From Amphibacillus sp. MSJ-3 (GTDB lineage: Bacteria; Bacillota; Bacilli; Bacillales; Amphibacillaceae), in NCBI RefSeq assembly GCF_018919165.1, contig NZ_JAHLQM010000003.1:62001-126000 (forward strand): a stretch of DNA of 64,000 nt. The letters are read 5' to 3'. A program made the position numbers and the translations under genes. The notes under the pieces are model-generated. The model saw nothing but the letters and a program-made list of their open reading frames with translations. It was not told the origin of the DNA and searched no databases. Below are positions 60,510 through 64,000 of this stretch, piece by piece (within the stretch, counting starts at the first letter, position 1; every line of letters begins with the position of its first letter).

Positions 60510-61454
60510 TTACTCCATCCCTTCACTTAATGCATGATAAATTGTCTCAATATTATGACGGTACATCCCTAAATAGCTACCCTCTTCAGTTCCAGCTTCC
60601 CCCATTGCATCGGAATATAATTGTCCACCTAGTTTTAATGAAATTCCTTCATTTTCAGCCCCCGCAATCACGGCTTCAATTGCATTTGGGTTAATACTAC
60701 TTTCAACAAATATTGCTGGAACCTGATGTTCTTTAATAATTGCTATCGTCTGATTAATATCGGAAATACCAATTTCAGAATTTGTACTTAACCCTTGAAG
60801 TCCAATCACTTCCATATCGTGCATTCTGCCAAAATAGCCAAATGCATCATGAGCTGTAACCAAAATACGTTGCGATGTTGGAATATCCGCTAACTTCTCC
60901 GCTTCCTGTTTAACTTCAGCTAATTCAGCAAAATATTCTTGTTTATTCGCTTCAAAATAATCAGCATATTCAGGTTGATAAATTTTTAATGCTTCAACAG
61001 CGCTATCGAGAGCTTCTTGCCAGAGATCAAGATCAAACCATATATGTGGATCAATTGACCCTTCCTCATCGGTCAATAAATCCTTTTCATTAATGGCATC
61101 CCCTACCGCAAGAACAGGTTTTGTTTCTGAAATCGCATCAAAAACCTCAACCATGTTTGCCTCTAAATTTAATCCATTATAAATAATAAGATCAGCATCA
61201 CCGATTTTTGACATATCACTTTGCGTTGGACTATATAAATGTGGATCTACCGATGGGCCCATTAAACTCTCTACATGAATATAGTCACCACCAATAACAG
61301 ACAGCGGTTCACCAATTTGTGCAATCGTCGTTACTACATTTAAGGGATCAGTTCCCGTTTCATTAGCTGTTTCTTCACTTGGGTCACAGGCGACAAGAGC
61401 AAATGCAAAACCGAGTAACATAATCATCTGGATTTTCTTAATGGCATCCTTCAT
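60510..61454 (-). CDS. mntA: Metal-binding lipoprotein of the ABC transporter
   Basis: This 314-residue cluster A-I (ZnuA/TroA/MntA) binding protein has a signal peptide with lipobox LVAC. Metal-ligand positions are visible: His in SVDPHLYSPTQSD, His in SIDPHIWFDLDLW, His in LVTAHDAFGYFGR and an acidic group near the end. It lacks the long His/Asp-rich loop common in zinc-specific proteins, which favours manganese. First gene of mntABCD. Confidence 0.9.
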   Translation of the reverse strand: MKDAIKKIQMIMLLGFAFALVACDPSEETANETGTDPLNVVTTIAQIGEPLSVIGGDYIHVESLMGPSVDPHLYSPTQSDMSKIGDADLIIYNGLNLEANMVEVFDAISETKPVLAVGDAINEKDLLTDEEGSIDPHIWFDLDLWQEALDSAVEALKIYQPEYADYFEANKQEYFAELAEVKQEAEKLADIPTSQRILVTAHDAFGYFGRMHDMEVIGLQGLSTNSEIGISDINQTIAIIKEHQVPAIFVESSINPNAIEAVIAGAENEGISLKLGGQLYSDAMGEAGTEEGSYLGMYRHNIETIYHALSEGME

Positions 61455-61477
61455 TTTCTATCCTCACCTTTCAGTAA

Positions 61478-61498
61478 AGTTGCCTTAGGTAAACATTG
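61478..61498. promoter_or_regulatory. MntR-like box 1
   Basis: GTTGCCTTAGGTAAAC is an imperfect palindrome close to the MntR consensus of B. subtilis (TTTGCCTTAAGGAAAC, from memory). It sits between the -10 box and the mntA start. Confidence 0.7.
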
Positions 61499-61510
61499 TT
61501 TATGCTATAC

Positions 61511-61539
61511 AATATAGAACATTTCATTGCCTTTGTCAA
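61511..61539 (-). promoter_or_regulatory. Promoter of mntABCD
   Basis: On the minus strand TTGACA and TATATT are separated by 17 bases. MntR-like boxes lie on either side. Confidence 0.8.
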
Positions 61540-61542
61540 TCA

Positions 61543-61564
61543 CTTTTACCTTAAGTAAATATTG
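61543..61564. promoter_or_regulatory. MntR-like box 2
   Basis: TTTTACCTTAAGTAAATATT, a second near-palindrome of the same type, lies just upstream of the -35 box. Confidence 0.7.
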
Positions 61565-61800
61565 TTTGTTGAAGGCAACATTACTTTACCCAAGTCGTTG
61601 AGATAAAACAGTCTATAAACAGTTTCATAGTGAGTGCTTATCCATCTATTCATACCAACCTATGTCGTGAATGATTAGATGGAATTCTCAGGTTTTGCTA
61701 CTTGCGATCTTCAAGATTCACATCACCATGTGAAACGATCTAGCCCTATTCTCGGAGCTTGCGATACCCTTTCTAAAAGTTGTTTCCATGCCAAACGGAC

Positions 61801-61831
61801 AAAATAAAACCACAGATCAAATCTGTGGTTT
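61801..61831 (-). terminator. Second terminator downstream of the pectate lyase
   Basis: On the minus strand AAACCACAGAT pairs with ATCTGTGGTTT around TTG, followed by TATTTT. Confidence 0.8.
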
Positions 61832-61834
61832 ACT

Positions 61835-61880
61835 AAAAAAGGCCCTATAAATTCATGTTTCAAATGTGAATTTATAGGGC
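61835..61880 (-). terminator. First terminator downstream of the pectate lyase
   Basis: On the minus strand GCCCTATAAATTCA pairs perfectly with TGAATTTATAGGGC around 11 bases, then CTTTTTT. Confidence 0.88.
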
Positions 61881-62032
61881 TCTTATTTTATGATTACAGG
61901 TTAGCTTTTTGGTTAAAAAGAATGTTTCCCATGGATAAGGTCTCTATCCCGATTAGGAATACAGCCAATCCCTCCATCTGATAGAATAGTTATCAATATA
62001 AAATTAATACCTAGAGTCCATCAGAAGTTACC

Positions 62033-64000
62033 TTAATCATTCATTTGTTTACTATTCTTTTTATTCACTAAAAGAGCAATGGCACCACCTAATAATAGAA
62101 TTAAAATCCCGCCAATAATAAAGTTAAAAGTTGATGTTGCTGTTTTAGGAAGTTTACTTGCTTCATCTTTTATATTTTCCTTTTCTGTTTCACGAGGATC
62201 TTCTTTTTTATTTTGCTGTGGTTCGCCATCAGACTCTTGAGGATCTTCCTTCTTCCCTGGATCCTCTTGGTCTTCTTGATCATCAGTGCCCTCGGAATCT
62301 GCTGGGTCTTTTGGATCCTCAATATTAGGATCTTCTATTTCTGGATCATCAATATCAGGATTCTCCGAGTCGTCATAGGCCTCTATGCGCGATAGCTCAC
62401 CGATTTCTAAGGTTTCCCCCGCTGCATTATATGAGTTGTTATTGACTACTTTAACATATGCACGATCTTGATAATAAGCAGTAGTATTTGCTATTTCTAT
62501 CGTCTTACTGCCATAATCTCCTGCCCATTGATAGCCATTTCTTCTCTCTTCTTCAACTTCCATAAGATCATATTTCTTAACCCCATCTCTTCCTGAAAAG
62601 ATCGGCTTATTGGTTCCAATTTCATAATAACGATACCACATTGTACTATCAGGATCATCATAAAAATATTGATTCTCCGGATCACCAGATATATATTTAA
62701 CACCTTCTACCTTAACCTCTTCATACCAATCCAAAGCACTTTTAATCGCTGTTTTTACTTCTGGTGATTGGTCTGGTAAAGACATCAAATATTTAACTAT
62801 TCCAATTGATTCATTAGCTGTAATAGAAGGCAATTCATAAGCGCGTCCTAGTACAGGCTCATAAGTAACTGGATCATGTTGTTGTCCCCATGCAGTCAAT
62901 CTACCGTCAACCTCAATTTGAGCGTTTAAAATATATTCCAATGCAGCATCTAATGATTGGTTGACCTGATCAATCAAATCATCACTGACAAGGTCCGAAT
63001 TAAATGGATACTTTTTCTCTGAAATTAAGGTAAGTGCATTCAAAACACGAACCATGGCATTGTCGTTAAATGTAACCGCATCTGGATAACCACCAACTAA
63101 GGGATAGACTTGTGGAAAGCCGCCCGTATCATATTGTGATTCTAGAATGTAATGAATCCCACGCAATGAAGCTTCTTTATATTCTTCCTTTCCTGTTTCC
63201 TTATACATTAAAGCTAGAAAAAGAATTTCATCAACTGTTGCATCATTGTCAATTGTTCCTGCCTCTGTGTCGTGTATAAAGGAATAGGATTCAGATTTTC
63301 TTTCCTTTCCATCCCAAGGTCTTGTGTAATCATTATCTGATTTGTTTTTTGCCCATCCTCCGTGATCCATTTGCCAAGTTAATAAATTATCCGCTTGTTC
63401 AATCGACTTTTCCAAGTCATCTGAGTAATAGGACGCCCTTAGGTAAGGAACCTTGTGTGGATCTTCTTCAATTTCATGTTGGACTGTTCCATCCATATTA
63501 AAGGTTTCCTCGACTTCTATTGTTAGTGTTGTTTGACTTTGTGCATTGGTCCCAACCTCTGTATTTAGGATGTTAAAGTTAGCAGTCAGATTAGGATTTT
63601 GCTTCTCCCAATCCCCCATAGCTGACAATAGCTCTAAATCATTTGGATCAAGGTGTTCTATTTTCCCATTAAAGGTAAGCTCAATCATATTTGGCTCTTT
63701 AACAATTGATTTGACTATTTTAATCGGGCCTTTTGGAACAGCATTCTTATCAGGCAACACCTTTATGTTAATCGTTTCAGATTCATTACCTGCTAAATCC
63801 ACCCCTTTTATCGATATATGGTTTACCTCTTCAGGATCAAGGTCAATACTTGTATCAAAATTTAAATCATCTGTTAAATCAACCTCTTCTCCATTAATTA
63901 CGAGATAACCCTTTTCACTAATTGAGCCGGAAATTGGTAATGGATTATATTTTGTTTTATAAATACCATCATTTAGTTCACCGTCTATTTCATCTAAATT
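62033..64000 (-). CDS. LPXTG-anchored pectate lyase (family PL10 type), 5' end outside window
   Basis: The minus-strand frame is open to base 64000, so at least 655 residues of the C-terminal part are visible. First come Ig-like segments (GYLVINGEEVDL, ISIKGVDLAGNESETINIKVLPD). Then comes a catalytic domain of about 330 residues: ADNLLTWQMDHGGWAKN, TIDNDATVDEILFLA, YDTGGFPQVYPLVGGY and FNDNAMVRVLNAL, the pattern of PL10 pectate lyases. An acidic Pro/Asp/Glu linker follows, then sortase signal LPKTA, a membrane helix and NKKNSK. The mature enzyme should be bound to peptidoglycan and cut polygalacturonate outside the cell. The frame's first GTG (63802) is not the true start. Confidence 0.88.
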   Translation of the reverse strand, partial: NLDEIDGELNDGIYKTKYNPLPISGSISEKGYLVINGEEVDLTDDLNFDTSIDLDPEEVNHISIKGVDLAGNESETINIKVLPDKNAVPKGPIKIVKSIVKEPNMIELTFNGKIEHLDPNDLELLSAMGDWEKQNPNLTANFNILNTEVGTNAQSQTTLTIEVEETFNMDGTVQHEIEEDPHKVPYLRASYYSDDLEKSIEQADNLLTWQMDHGGWAKNKSDNDYTRPWDGKERKSESYSFIHDTEAGTIDNDATVDEILFLALMYKETGKEEYKEASLRGIHYILESQYDTGGFPQVYPLVGGYPDAVTFNDNAMVRVLNALTLISEKKYPFNSDLVSDDLIDQVNQSLDAALEYILNAQIEVDGRLTAWGQQHDPVTYEPVLGRAYELPSITANESIGIVKYLMSLPDQSPEVKTAIKSALDWYEEVKVEGVKYISGDPENQYFYDDPDSTMWYRYYEIGTNKPIFSGRDGVKKYDLMEVEEERRNGYQWAGDYGSKTIEIANTTAYYQDRAYVKVVNNNSYNAAGETLEIGELSRIEAYDDSENPDIDDPEIEDPNIEDPKDPADSEGTDDQEDQEDPGKKEDPQESDGEPQQNKKEDPRETEKENIKDEASKLPKTATSTFNFIIGGILILLLGGAIALLVNKKNSKQMND

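Larger units (their letters stand above)
61565..62032. other. 468-bp intergenic region between mntA and the pectate lyase
   Basis: No gene is supported. It holds the two terminators listed at 61801 and 61835. The stretch 61620-61800 has no clear structure; it reads in places like decayed transposon DNA, but I could not name a family. Confidence 0.5.

Overview
The window is a low-GC Firmicutes chromosome segment from a Bacillaceae-type organism. Gene order matches Bacillus subtilis over long stretches: pbuG, a NETI-motif gene (yebG), purEKBCSQLFMNHD, yerB, yerC, pcrB, pcrA, ligA, camS (yerH), gatCAB, dagK (yerQ), rlmCD (yefA), and later ypmR-ypmS and a lia operon. A small spore-former related to Amphibacillus or Gracilibacillus would fit, but the genus is inferred from general likeness and was not tested.

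Layout. Bases 1-1856 hold the 3' part of an FtsX-type ABC permease. Bases 1900-17130 are a purine block: a guanine-class riboswitch and permease, the NETI gene, a second guanine-class riboswitch with a terminator, and all 12 genes from AIR carboxylation through the rest of IMP synthesis. The FGAM synthase glutaminase PurQ has Gly where the catalytic Cys should be. Bases 17433-33419 are housekeeping: a DUF3048 lipoprotein, a TrpR-fold regulator, an oxidoreductase, lipid and DNA repair enzymes, the GatCAB amidotransferase, a lipid kinase and an rRNA methyltransferase.

Bases 33600-36545 are a scar of mobile DNA. An IS66 element begins 12 codons into a C5-methyltransferase-like gene. On its other side lies the 5' half of a group II intron that starts just after the pepS terminator. 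No target duplication flanks the IS. Bases 36646-45078 carry pepS, the ABC-F ATPase yfmR, a 16-unit tandem array of about 20 bp, cardiolipin synthase, an Hsp20 protein and a SAM-I-controlled O-acetylhomoserine sulfhydrylase fused to a CoA-binding-like domain.

Bases 45209-48620 hold a YhgE/Pip membrane protein and its TetR regulator, each preceded by TGACCA-N11-TGGTCA. Next come ypmR and ypmS, then a cell-envelope-stress locus (liaI-H-F-S-R plus a downstream DUF1700-DUF4097 pair). Two degraded IS1182-type copies flank a papain-like hydrolase gene. A manganese/zinc-type ABC transporter (mntABCD) with two MntR-like boxes follows. The window ends in a surface-anchored (LPXTG) family-10-type pectate lyase that runs off the end.

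A dispersed intergenic repeat of about 210-320 bp occurs in three clear same-direction copies (30210, 42056, 48664), with shorter related pieces elsewhere. I could not assign it to a known family. No tRNA, rRNA or CRISPR array was recognised.
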